From Epilithonimonas sp. JDS (GTDB lineage: Bacteria; Bacteroidota; Bacteroidia; Flavobacteriales; Weeksellaceae): 64,000 nucleotides of DNA. Below the pieces are notes generated by a model. It was not told the DNA's origin, searched no databases, and saw only the letters and a list, made by a program, of their open reading frames with translations. Each line of letters starts with the position of its first letter. The first letter of the stretch is position 1. Location of the stretch: assembly GCF_021261315.1 (NCBI RefSeq), contig NZ_JAJSAX010000001.1:1116001-1180000 (forward strand). Direction: 5' to 3'. Below, piece after piece: positions 18,334 through 27,300 of the stretch. A program made the position numbers and the translations under genes.

Positions 18334-19769
18334 TGATTTACACCTGTCCAAGCTGCAAAAAAGAAAATACCTTAGACCTCGATTTCACTGTTGAGAGCTA
18401 CATCTGTAAGTCTTGCTCGATGTTGAGTGAGCAAGGGAAAATCATCAAAAATGTCAAAAAGCCAACTGAAAATGTGGTTTTGGAAGTTGGTCAAAAAGGG
18501 AAATTAGATGGAACGGAATATACTGTTGTTGCCATTGTGGTCAAGAAATATGGCAATTCTGTTTTCTGGCGCGAGTATCACCTTAAAGATAAAAACCTGA
18601 ATACTGCATTCCTAAGTGAGAGCAGCGGCCATTGGGTGGTAATGTTTCCAAAGGAAATGCCTAAAAAAGAATTCAAATTCCACGCAGAGTTTGAAGGTAG
18701 AAAATACCGCTGGTACGAATCTACGCCCAATAACATTGACTCGGCGACTGGTTTTTTCGAAGATAAACTTAAGTTCAGCTTAGCGACTTACAAGGAGTTT
18801 GTCAACGGAACCGAGATGGTTTCTATAGAATCCGTGGGAAATGAAAAGAATTTTTTTTGGGGAAAACACATTTCTAAAGACGAAATCAGGAGACAGTTCA
18901 AACCGCATTATATGCCCAATTACACAGGCATTGGGATTGTTCAGCCTTACTATTTGAATCCAAGACAACTGTTGAATGTCTTTGTCGTTGTGGCATTGAT
19001 CATCAGTTTGTTTCAATTTTACAATACGGTTTCTAGAAGCAATTATGAAGTTTTTAATGATAACATCAGATTCGATTCTGTCCGAAGCAAAGAATTGATT
19101 TCAAAATCATTCGTGCTGAATGGCGCGTCGGCTCCGCTTAATGTCAAATTGTCCTCCAACGTCGATAATTCTTGGGCGAATATTGAGCTGAGTTTGATTA
19201 ATGAAAATTCCAACGAAATCGAATACACATCCCAAGACATCGAGCAATATCACGGCTACGAAAGTGGCGAAAGCTGGTCGGAAGGTGGAAAGGAAAAGGA
19301 ATTCAATTTCTGTGGTGTGGCGCCCGGAAAATATCATTTTTCAATCAGCGCCCAAAAACAAGGCTTTGAACAACCAGCAGGAGAAACATTCTATGCGCCA
19401 GATGGCAAAAAAACCTTCTCTTACACAGGCGATGGCTTTGTAGATGTCATCCTTCCATCGGGCGAAAAAACAGCGGTGAATCTCGAAAATCTTCAACAAA
19501 ATGATTCAACGACGTACGCAGAATTGGAACAGGCGAAGGCTTTCAAACTGAAAAATCCAAATTTCTCAACAAACATTCCAGACACGGATTCTGCCAATCC
19601 CAATTTCGCCATTCAGGCATTTTGGAAACCTGTGAGTTTCTGGAATTACTTTATCATTCTGGGAATTATGGCTTTGCTAGTTGGACTCAACTATTGGGGA
19701 AAATATCTTTTTGACAAATCAAAGTGGGAAAACAGCAACTACTCTCCTTTTAACGAATACGGAAACTGA
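18330..19769 (+). CDS. DUF4178 membrane protein with zinc ribbon
   Basis: 479 residues. An N-terminal zinc ribbon (C6, C9, C26, C29) is followed by beta-rich sequence of the DUF4178 type (LDGTEYTVVAIVVKKYGNSVFWREYHL, around residues 65-90, and a second related block with YRWYEST around residue 130). A transmembrane segment lies near residues 210-230 (LLNVFVVVALIISLFQFY), then a long extracytoplasmic beta-domain, then a second transmembrane segment near 440-460 (FWNYFIILGIMALLVGLNYW). DUF4178 proteins recur beside DUF350, SpeD and SpeE-like proteins. No enzymatic role is established to my knowledge. The ATGA overlap with speD and the one-base overlap with the next gene show tight coupling. Confidence 0.87.
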   Translation: MMIYTCPSCKKENTLDLDFTVESYICKSCSMLSEQGKIIKNVKKPTENVVLEVGQKGKLDGTEYTVVAIVVKKYGNSVFWREYHLKDKNLNTAFLSESSGHWVVMFPKEMPKKEFKFHAEFEGRKYRWYESTPNNIDSATGFFEDKLKFSLATYKEFVNGTEMVSIESVGNEKNFFWGKHISKDEIRRQFKPHYMPNYTGIGIVQPYYLNPRQLLNVFVVVALIISLFQFYNTVSRSNYEVFNDNIRFDSVRSKELISKSFVLNGASAPLNVKLSSNVDNSWANIELSLINENSNEIEYTSQDIEQYHGYESGESWSEGGKEKEFNFCGVAPGKYHFSISAQKQGFEQPAGETFYAPDGKKTFSYTGDGFVDVILPSGEKTAVNLENLQQNDSTTYAELEQAKAFKLKNPNFSTNIPDTDSANPNFAIQAFWKPVSFWNYFIILGIMALLVGLNYWGKYLFDKSKWENSNYSPFNEYGN

Positions 19770-19963
19770 TGGAAAAAGCCTTACACTACTTAAAGAAGAA
19801 TCTACTGCTGGTTTTACTCGGAACATTTTTTCTGGGCGGATTTCTGTATCTCACTTACTCAGGAAATCAATTGTGCGATTGTGCAACGACAGAAAAATAC
19901 AAAGACGGCGCTTCCAGAGGCAGATCACACGGAGCATCATTCTACAGATTTTATCATAAATAA
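19769..19963 (+). CDS. Small single-pass membrane protein, unknown
   Basis: 64 residues. The start overlaps the DUF4178 stop by one base (TGATG). A basic N-terminus (MEKALHYLKKN) leads into one hydrophobic segment (LLLVLLGTFFLGGFLYLTY, residues 12-30), then a short polar tail with two cysteines (LCDCATTEKY) and many G, R, S and H residues. By the positive-inside rule the tail faces the periplasm. It could also be read as a signal peptide with a small secreted peptide. I do not recognise a family. Its place between DUF4178 and DUF350 genes, and the coupled start, support it as a real gene. Confidence 0.75.
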   Translation: MEKALHYLKKNLLLVLLGTFFLGGFLYLTYSGNQLCDCATTEKYKDGASRGRSHGASFYRFYHK

Positions 19964-19986
19964 ATTCAAATCTTAAAACATAAAAT

Positions 19987-20202
19987 ATGGATCATTTCAA
20001 TTATTTGCCCATTCTCAATTCAATATTATATTCATTTCTTGGCGTTGCAATCCTTCTGGTCTGCTACGTCATCATCGAAAAACTGACACCCGAAAAAACG
20101 TGGCATGAGATTTCAAAAAACAACAATACGGCATTAGCAATTATTCTGGGCGCGTTCATTATCGGGATTTCAATTATCATCAGTGCAGCGATTCATGGAT
20201 AA
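19987..20202 (+). CDS. DUF350 membrane protein (YjfL-like)
   Basis: 71 residues with two transmembrane helices: residues 10-30 (LNSILYSFLGVAILLVCYVI) and 48-70 (TALAIILGAFIIGISIIISAA), joined by a polar turn with IEKLTPEKTWHEI. This matches half of the classical four-helix DUF350 protein, such as E. coli YjfL, so it probably works as a dimer. DUF350 proteins occur with PspA-like and ATP-grasp peptide-synthase-like genes in the E. coli yjf operon and with SpeD/SpeE-like genes elsewhere. The function is unknown. The next gene starts inside its last codons (8-base overlap). Confidence 0.82.
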   Translation: MDHFNYLPILNSILYSFLGVAILLVCYVIIEKLTPEKTWHEISKNNNTALAIILGAFIIGISIIISAAIHG

Positions 20203-21709
20203 AAAACGGATTTCGTTTGAACTGCTTTTGCTCTTTTCGGTATTTGTGATTGCAACTTGCGGCCTGATTTACGAATTGGTTGCAGGCGCATTGGCAAGTT
20301 ATCTTTTGGGAGATTCTGTAAAGCAGTTTTCCTTCATCATCGGCGTTTATCTTTTTTCGATGGGCGTCGGCTCTTACTTGGCAAAATTCATCCACAAAAA
20401 CCTGCTGAATGTCTTTGTAGAGATAGAAATTCTCGTCGGTTTGGTTGGCGGCATCAGTTCGGTTGTCCTTTTTATCTTGTTCAACACGCTTCACCATTTT
20501 GAGCCGGTTTTATATCTTTTCGTATTTCTCACAGGCTGTTTGGTTGGTTTGGAAATTCCTTTATTAATGAATATTCTGAAGGACAAAGTGGCGTTCAAAG
20601 ATTTGGTTTCCAACGTTTTTGCGTTCGATTATATTGGCGCTTTATTAGCTTCGATTCTTTTCCCTCTGGTTCTGATTCCCAATCTGGGGATTGTCCGCAC
20701 GCCTTTATTTTTTGGTTTGATTAATATTTCCATCGCCATTTTCCTTGCCTTCTATCTTGAAAAAGAACTCAAAAATCCAATTTTTCTTAAAATCAGAGCT
20801 ATTTTTTTATTTGCAGTTTTAGTTATACTTTTTATTTTTTCTGATAAAATATTAGCCTTTTCTGAGGAGAAAATGTACGGCGAAAATATTGTTTATGCCA
20901 ACAATTCACCTTACCAAAGAATTGTATTGACGAGGAATAACAAGGATTTCCGCCTTTATCTAAATAACAATCTTCAATTCTCTTCCGCCGACGAATACCG
21001 CTATCACGAAGCTTTGGTACATCCCGCAATGTCGACGGCAAAGCATATTTCAAATGTTCTGGTTTTAGGCGGCGGCGACGGTTTTGCAGTCCGTGAAATT
21101 CTAAAATATAAAGAGGTAAAACATATCACATTAGTAGATTTGGACGGCGAAATGACCAATTTTTTCCGTGACAATGAAACGATGAAACAACTCAATCACA
21201 GCTCACTTTCCAACCCGAAACTTAAAGTCATTAATAAAGACGCGTACATTTGGGTTAAGGAAAACCGCCAGAAATATGACGTTGTGATCATCGATTTTCC
21301 TGATCCTTCCAACTACAGTCTAGGGAAATTATACTCTGTTCAGTTTTACAAAGAACTGGAAAGAATTACAACGCCTGACACCAAAATTGTAGTTCAGACG
21401 ACTTCGCCATATTTTGCTCCGAAATCATTTTGGTGCATCGACAAAACCATTAATCAGATTTTCCCTTTCACAACAGCTTATCACACTTACGTTCCAAGTT
21501 TTGGTGAATGGGGATTTTGCCTCGCTTCATTTCAACCGGTTGACAATAAAATCATCAGAAGACTTCCGAATCTGAAATATTACGATTATAATTTCCGGCA
21601 AATGTCTCATTTTGACAAGGATATGAAAGCCGAAAATCTGGAAGTTAACCGTCTGGACAATCAGGTTTTGGTCAGATATTTTGATGAAGAATGGGGAAAA
21701 GTTCAGTAA
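20195..21709 (+). CDS. Membrane-anchored spermidine-synthase-like aminopropyltransferase
   Basis: 504 residues from the ATG at 20195. An alternative GTG at 20183 adds four residues inside the previous gene. The N-terminal half is about seven transmembrane helices. The C-terminal half is a spermidine synthase domain: NSPYQRIVLTRNNKDFRLYL, then DEYRYHEALVHPAM, then the SAM-site glycine loop VLVLGGGDGFAVREIL, then TLVDLDGE and the catalytic-aspartate segment VVIIDFPDPSNYSLGKLYS. The residues needed for aminopropyl transfer appear intact. Gene context with speD suggests it uses decarboxylated SAM at the inner membrane. The acceptor could be putrescine, another amine or a membrane component. Confidence 0.9.
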   Translation: MDKKRISFELLLLFSVFVIATCGLIYELVAGALASYLLGDSVKQFSFIIGVYLFSMGVGSYLAKFIHKNLLNVFVEIEILVGLVGGISSVVLFILFNTLHHFEPVLYLFVFLTGCLVGLEIPLLMNILKDKVAFKDLVSNVFAFDYIGALLASILFPLVLIPNLGIVRTPLFFGLINISIAIFLAFYLEKELKNPIFLKIRAIFLFAVLVILFIFSDKILAFSEEKMYGENIVYANNSPYQRIVLTRNNKDFRLYLNNNLQFSSADEYRYHEALVHPAMSTAKHISNVLVLGGGDGFAVREILKYKEVKHITLVDLDGEMTNFFRDNETMKQLNHSSLSNPKLKVINKDAYIWVKENRQKYDVVIIDFPDPSNYSLGKLYSVQFYKELERITTPDTKIVVQTTSPYFAPKSFWCIDKTINQIFPFTTAYHTYVPSFGEWGFCLASFQPVDNKIIRRLPNLKYYDYNFRQMSHFDKDMKAENLEVNRLDNQVLVRYFDEEWGKVQ

Positions 21710-21723
21710 TTTAAATCTTTGAA

Positions 21724-23325
21724 GTGTCTCATAAATCAAGCAATATTTCCCGAAAATCTTTTCTCACAACTTTATTTTGGGCCGGCGCAATGTTGCCATT
21801 TTTACAGTATTGCAAACAGAAAACGAAATCGATTTTACTGAAAATTACCGGAACCAATTATGTTTTGGGACACCAACTTTGGGCAAAGGATTTCCCGAAA
21901 CCGTCAGAAGAAATCAAAACTAAATTTCTAATCGTCGGAAGTGGGATTTCGGGACTTTCGGCTTGTCGTCATTTGAAAAAAAATAATGAAAGTGATTTTC
22001 TTTTAATCGAAATGGAAAATCATTTGGGAGGAAACGCTTCCAATGGCGAAAACAAATTCTCAAAATTTCCACTTGGCGCACATTACCTTCCGATTCCAAA
22101 CAAAGAAGATCTGGAATTAATCGATTTCCTGAAAGACTGCAAAATCTATCTTGGTGACGATCAAAACGGATTGCCAATTTTGGATGATGAACAATTGACT
22201 TTCCCGAAAGAAGAACGTCTTTTTTTTAAAAATGAATGGCAAAATGATCTTGTACCGCAAAACGGAATTTCAAATTCAGTAAAACAAGAAATCGCCCGTT
22301 TTTTCAAATTAATGGAAGAATTTCGGATCAAAAAAGATGATTCAGGGAAATATTGGTTTGATATTCCACTGGCAAATTCCAGCAAAGAGATTGAAGCTCT
22401 AAATCTGGATAAAATCACTTTTGAAAGTTGGTTGAAGTCTAATAATTTCAAATCTGAAGAACTACTTTGGCTACTCGATTATTCGTGCAAGGATGATTAC
22501 GGTTTGGGATTAAAATATGTTTCTGCGTGGGCAGGAATCCATTATTTTGCCGGAAGGAAAAACAATTGGGCAACTAACCGCAACGATCAGGTTTTCACCT
22601 GGCCGGAAGGAAATGCACGGTTAGCAAAACATCTTTCGAATATTGTTGATGATCAGTATTTATCAAAACATTTGGTTTACGATGTTAATTGGGAACAGGA
22701 AAATGTGGAGGTTTTAGTTTTTGATAATGAGTCGAAAACTTCAAAAAAAATCATTGCAGAAAAAGTCCTTTTTGCGACGCCACAATTTGTGAATCAGCAT
22801 ATTTTTAAAGACAGAAAATTTAAAAATTTCAATTATGTTCCCTGGCTTCTTGCAACTTTGACTTTGAAAAATGAATTTGGTGGCGGCGAAGAACTGGCTT
22901 GGGACAATGTGATTTTCGGAGCGGAAGGTTTAGGTTATATTAATGATCAGCATCAAAATCTAAATCAGATTGTAGGCGAAAAAGTCATCACCTACTACAG
23001 AAGTTTTTCGACAGATGAATGTAAAAAAGCAAGAAAAAAATTATACTATCTGAAAGAAGAAGAACTTAAAAAACTGGTTTTGGATGATTTGAAAATCGCA
23101 CATCCTGAGATTGAAGATTTTATTTTAGATATTCAGTTTCATAAGTTGGGACACGGGATGATTTCGCCTGTTCCAGATTTTATTTTTGGAAAAGAAAGAG
23201 AATTGGCGCAGCAAAATATTGACGGGAAAATATTCTTTGCTCACACCGATTTGTCCGGAATTTCTATCTTCGAAGAAGCTTTTCACCAGGGCATCAATGC
23301 TGCAAAACAAATGATTAAACCATGA
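21724..23325 (+). CDS. FAD-dependent amine-oxidase-like protein with Tat-like N-terminus
   Basis: 533 residues from a GTG start 14 bases after the aminopropyltransferase gene. The N-terminus SHKSSNISRKSFLTTLFWAG resembles a twin-arginine signal (SRKSFL, RK instead of RR) with a short hydrophobic core, so export folded is possible. The dinucleotide-binding motif is FLIVGSGISGLSACRHLK at about residue 62. It is followed by a LLIEMENHLGGNA segment typical of protoporphyrinogen-oxidase/polyamine-oxidase-like flavoproteins. The C-terminal segment FFAHTDLSGISIFEEAFHQGINAA is the usual FAD-binding end. In this cluster an oxidation of a polyamine is an attractive but unproven role. The stop overlaps the next gene (ATGA). 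Confidence 0.8.
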   Translation: MSHKSSNISRKSFLTTLFWAGAMLPFLQYCKQKTKSILLKITGTNYVLGHQLWAKDFPKPSEEIKTKFLIVGSGISGLSACRHLKKNNESDFLLIEMENHLGGNASNGENKFSKFPLGAHYLPIPNKEDLELIDFLKDCKIYLGDDQNGLPILDDEQLTFPKEERLFFKNEWQNDLVPQNGISNSVKQEIARFFKLMEEFRIKKDDSGKYWFDIPLANSSKEIEALNLDKITFESWLKSNNFKSEELLWLLDYSCKDDYGLGLKYVSAWAGIHYFAGRKNNWATNRNDQVFTWPEGNARLAKHLSNIVDDQYLSKHLVYDVNWEQENVEVLVFDNESKTSKKIIAEKVLFATPQFVNQHIFKDRKFKNFNYVPWLLATLTLKNEFGGGEELAWDNVIFGAEGLGYINDQHQNLNQIVGEKVITYYRSFSTDECKKARKKLYYLKEEELKKLVLDDLKIAHPEIEDFILDIQFHKLGHGMISPVPDFIFGKERELAQQNIDGKIFFAHTDLSGISIFEEAFHQGINAAKQMIKP

Positions 23326-24338
23326 AGCAACCTTGGATTCATAACGGTAAATTGGACAGCATTTTCATTCTGTCACCTCCGTTTTTGGTGTTGATGACTG
23401 TTTTATTTTTTCAGAAATCATTAGTTAAAATTGAAGATCATTATTCGTTTTACACTTGGCTTTTTCTGATTGTTTTTGTAGACGTTGCACACGTTTATTC
23501 TACACTTTTCAAAACGTATTTTGTAAGGTCAGAATTCAGCAAAAGGAAAAAACTGTACTTAGGAATTCCTTTCATCAGTTTAATTATTGGTATTCTGTTT
23601 TATCAATTAGGTAGTTTAATCTTTTGGTCTTCTCTGGCTCTGGTTGCCGTTTTCCACTTCATTCGCCAGCAATATGGTTTTATGAGACTGTATTCGCGGT
23701 TCGAATCAAATAACATTTCGAAAAAGATTGACACATTAGCGATTTACTCAGCAACTATTTTTCCGATGATTTATTGGACTCAGACGCCCAGGAAGTTTGA
23801 TTGGTTCATTAATGGCGAATTCACCTGGATTCCGAAGGTTCCACTTCTTTTGGAAGTGTCTCAAATCATTTATATTTTAATTTTAGTAGTTTATATTCTC
23901 AAAACTTTCATTGATTTTCTGAAAACTAAACAATTTAATATTCCTAAAAATGCAATTATAATTGGAACGTATTTGTCCTGGTATTTTGGAATTATTTACT
24001 TTGATAACGATTTGATTTTCACTTTTCTAAACGTCGTTTCACACGGCATTCCGTACATTGCGTTGATTTATTTGAATGAAATTAAAGGAAAAGCTAATAC
24101 AGAACTGAAATGGCGTTCTGCCTTCAAAACAGGATTTGGAGTGTTGTTATTTATTTTGGTAATTGTAGGATTTGCATTTTTCGAAGAATTGTCATGGGAA
24201 AAATTGGTTTGGAAAGAACATTTTGGATCTGACATTCAAATCGAAAATTGGCATTTTTTACTGGTTCCGCTGCTTACCGTTCCACAGCTGACGCATTATT
24301 TATTAGATGGATTTATCTGGAAATCTGCCAAGAAATAA
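23322..24338 (+). CDS. Polytopic membrane protein with conserved-looking histidines
   Basis: 338 residues with about ten hydrophobic segments and no family I can name. Histidines sit at the ends of several helices: VDVAHVYSTLF, VAVFHFIRQQYG, VVSHGIPYIALIY and PQLTHYLLDGFIW. That placement is the kind seen in membrane metal or heme enzymes, but this is only an inference from pattern. Its ATG overlaps the stop of the FAD protein gene, and a strong terminator follows two bases after its own stop. It is therefore the last gene of the speD cluster. Confidence 0.78.
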   Translation: MKQPWIHNGKLDSIFILSPPFLVLMTVLFFQKSLVKIEDHYSFYTWLFLIVFVDVAHVYSTLFKTYFVRSEFSKRKKLYLGIPFISLIIGILFYQLGSLIFWSSLALVAVFHFIRQQYGFMRLYSRFESNNISKKIDTLAIYSATIFPMIYWTQTPRKFDWFINGEFTWIPKVPLLLEVSQIIYILILVVYILKTFIDFLKTKQFNIPKNAIIIGTYLSWYFGIIYFDNDLIFTFLNVVSHGIPYIALIYLNEIKGKANTELKWRSAFKTGFGVLLFILVIVGFAFFEELSWEKLVWKEHFGSDIQIENWHFLLVPLLTVPQLTHYLLDGFIWKSAKK

Positions 24339-24340
24339 AA

Positions 24341-24368
24341 AAGCCTGACTCAAATTTGAATCAGGCTT
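24341..24368. terminator. Bidirectional terminator ending the speD cluster
   Basis: AAGCCTGA / TCAGGCTT with an inner TCAAA/TTTGA stem, flanked by A and T runs. It separates the plus-strand cluster from the converging LRR gene (ends 24377). Confidence 0.88.
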
Positions 24369-24376
24369 TCAATCAA

Positions 24377-27300
24377 TTATTCTTTTATAATTTTTTGTGT
24401 TATTACTTCTTTGGCTGTTTTAATTTTGAGATAATAAACGCCGTTTGTTGAATGGATGGTCATTTTGACATTCTTAGATTTAGCATCATAAATCTGTTTC
24501 TGAACTATTCTTCCCGTCGCATCATAAACCTCAACATTTGATATAAAATCGTTTGCTGCAAGGTTGATTTCTCCTTTTGTAGGAATTGGATAGACTTTCA
24601 ACTTTTCTGTTTTACTGTCATTCGTGCCTAAAGTCGGCGTTTCATCTGCTTCACTATGATTATAAATCAAGCCGGCAGAGCAAATTACCACAGCATTCAC
24701 ATCCATAGACTGGCGCACAAGTCCGTTGCTGGAGTAAACCAATACCTTGATGTAATATTTGCCTGGCGGCAACGCATAATTATCAACTTTCGGACTTCTG
24801 CTGTTGAGCCAGCCTTTTGCTCCATCGTCTAGAAATTGGGTTTTTGTAATCTCAGTTTCATCTTCGCTTCCGTCCGGATTCACTTTCACGAGGTAAGTCC
24901 AGTTTCTTGTAAATGAGAGCGATCTCAGATTTAATTTGGCATCTGTTGCATTTTCAGGAATCGTGAAGGCAATACTTTTATAAGTTGAATAACCTTCCGA
25001 AGTGTTCAGTGTAATCCACTGGCTGGTACTTCCGTCTCCGATATCTGCAGAACTCCAGCCGTTGTAAGTGTGTCTTACCTTTGGTGTAATCTTGACACCG
25101 TTGATATCATAGCCTTTCCAGTCATCATCTTCAGAATCTATGGCTATTAAATTGCCATTGCTGTCTTTTCCTGTTGATAGGTTTGCCTTATGATCTCCAA
25201 TTCGGAAAGAAATAGTTTGTGAAGCAGCATTATTATTAACATCATAAACCGTCAGTTTGGCCGTGTAAGAACCCGCAGCAGAATAATTAACTACCGGTTT
25301 TGCTGTGGTTAAGGAAGAAACGGATGGATTTCCTGAAAATTCCCACAAATAACTTGTGATATTTCCCGTACTAAAACTAGCATCAAAATTTACAGGATAA
25401 TTACCGGATGTAAAATTGCCCGCAGAATAATTGATCTTGGCTGCCAACACAGAATTCTGATCCTGAATTGTAGTCACATAATCATTGGTCTCGACAGGGA
25501 AATTATAATCGAAATAGATATTTGCTTTGTTGTTTACCTGATCGCCTTCCTGCAGATTTGTCACAGATTTCATTTTGAGGAGAACGTTGCCGTGACCACC
25601 GCTTTTCAGTTTAATTTTTTTGAAAAAGAACTCGACTTGATTGCCAGTGACTACCGTTGTAACATCTGCCGATGCGTTTTGCAGCTGAAGCGTATTGATG
25701 TCAAATTCTGCAGGATCAATATCCATTTTCACCACAATATTTTCCGCTTCTGCTGTTCCCACATTTTCGAAATTGACCACGTAATGCAGATATTTCCCTA
25801 CCGCAACCGAAGGAATTGTCTCACCTTCCATACAAACAATATCATTAGGATCAAAAGAATTAACCACCGTATGATTGAATGCGAAATGATTGTCTTCCGG
25901 TGTCAAATCTACATTGCTTGGGGTAATTTGCGCGTAGAAAGCCAGGACATCACCAGAATTTACGGGATTTGTAGGATTTGTAGGTGTATTGATTACAAAT
26001 GTAATTTCTGCAGCGTCATTCTCATAAGGTTTCAGATGGGTGTAATCAAATTCCAGAGAGCCATTGCTGAAAGCAGCATAAGGCAGCGAACTTTCCTTAA
26101 AAATCATCTTGTTAGAATCGAAATTCAAAATCACTTTTCCGGAAAGCGCCGTGTTTCCTTTGTTTCTCCAAACCAATTTGTACGTTGCGTCAAATCCTGG
26201 TCTTGCGCCTGTAAGCGGAGCAATTACGACTTCTGCATCATTCTGATTTCCATTGGCTGTGACGCAGATGTTTTGAGTAAAAGTATTGTTGTTCGCATCC
26301 GCAAAACCTGTCGAGAAACTAGCCGGCGAAACATTGAATAATGTGGGATTTTCTGCCTGAGCTGTTACTGTAAAGTTTCCTTCCTGTGTGAAAAATTCAT
26401 ATTCACCATTGTTTTGGACAAAGGTTTCTCCAGAAGTTATGCCGTCGTCTATTTTTAATTTTAAATATTCGAAGGCGTTGTCTGAAGAGTCGCAGCCGTT
26501 GCCATTGCTGTCATATTTTGCGGTGCCGGTGATGGTATTGTAGTTTCCGCCGGGCGTGAAGCTGCAATAGCTGTTGATGTTGACATCATTCAGACCCAAG
26601 TAATTTGCGTAAGCCTTTAAGTAAGGAATTTCATCTTCATCAGCACAGATATATTTTAATTTGGGTGTCTGTCCAAAGACATCTTCGGAAGCAATTGGTC
26701 CAAATTCTCCGAAACTTTCAACGCCATTTTTTATAAACAATGAATTGAGTTGAGGATTACCACTTACGACAAAACGTTTAAGCTTAGGATTACTTTCTAT
26801 ATTTAATGTGGTTAATTGATTGAAACCGCAATATAACTCTTCAAGATCAATAAAATTTTCTACATCTAAAACTGTTAACTGATTATTTTCTAAATTTAAA
26901 CTTTTAAGAGAAGTACAATTTTTAATGTTTAAGTCTTTTAGTTCATTGCGACTTGCATCAATACTTTCCAAAGCGGTACAATTCTCAAAATTAAGTTTTT
27001 CAATAATTCCACTATTTGAATAATAACTTGGTTGTACCTTATATTGCTTTAACGAAGTACAGTTTTTAAAATTTGCATCGATTAAACCCGCTTGAAAATC
27101 GATATTCAGATCGTTAAGAACGCTACAATTCTCAGCATTCAACTGATGCAAAAAGTCTGTAGAAAAATCTGGGAATGGTTGAGCAGTAGGATTGTACCCA
27201 ACAAAGACGTGAAGTTTTTCTAGATTCTGCAAGCCACTTACGTCCACATCAGAGATTTTATGACTATTAATGCTAAGTTCTTTGAGAGAAACATTTTTTT

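Noticed and set aside
25592-26341. 249-codon open frame on the plus strand inside the LRR gene
   Set aside because: It lies fully antisense to a gene with clear domains, is rich in C, R and H as shadow frames of AT-rich genes are, and has no promoter or recognisable family.
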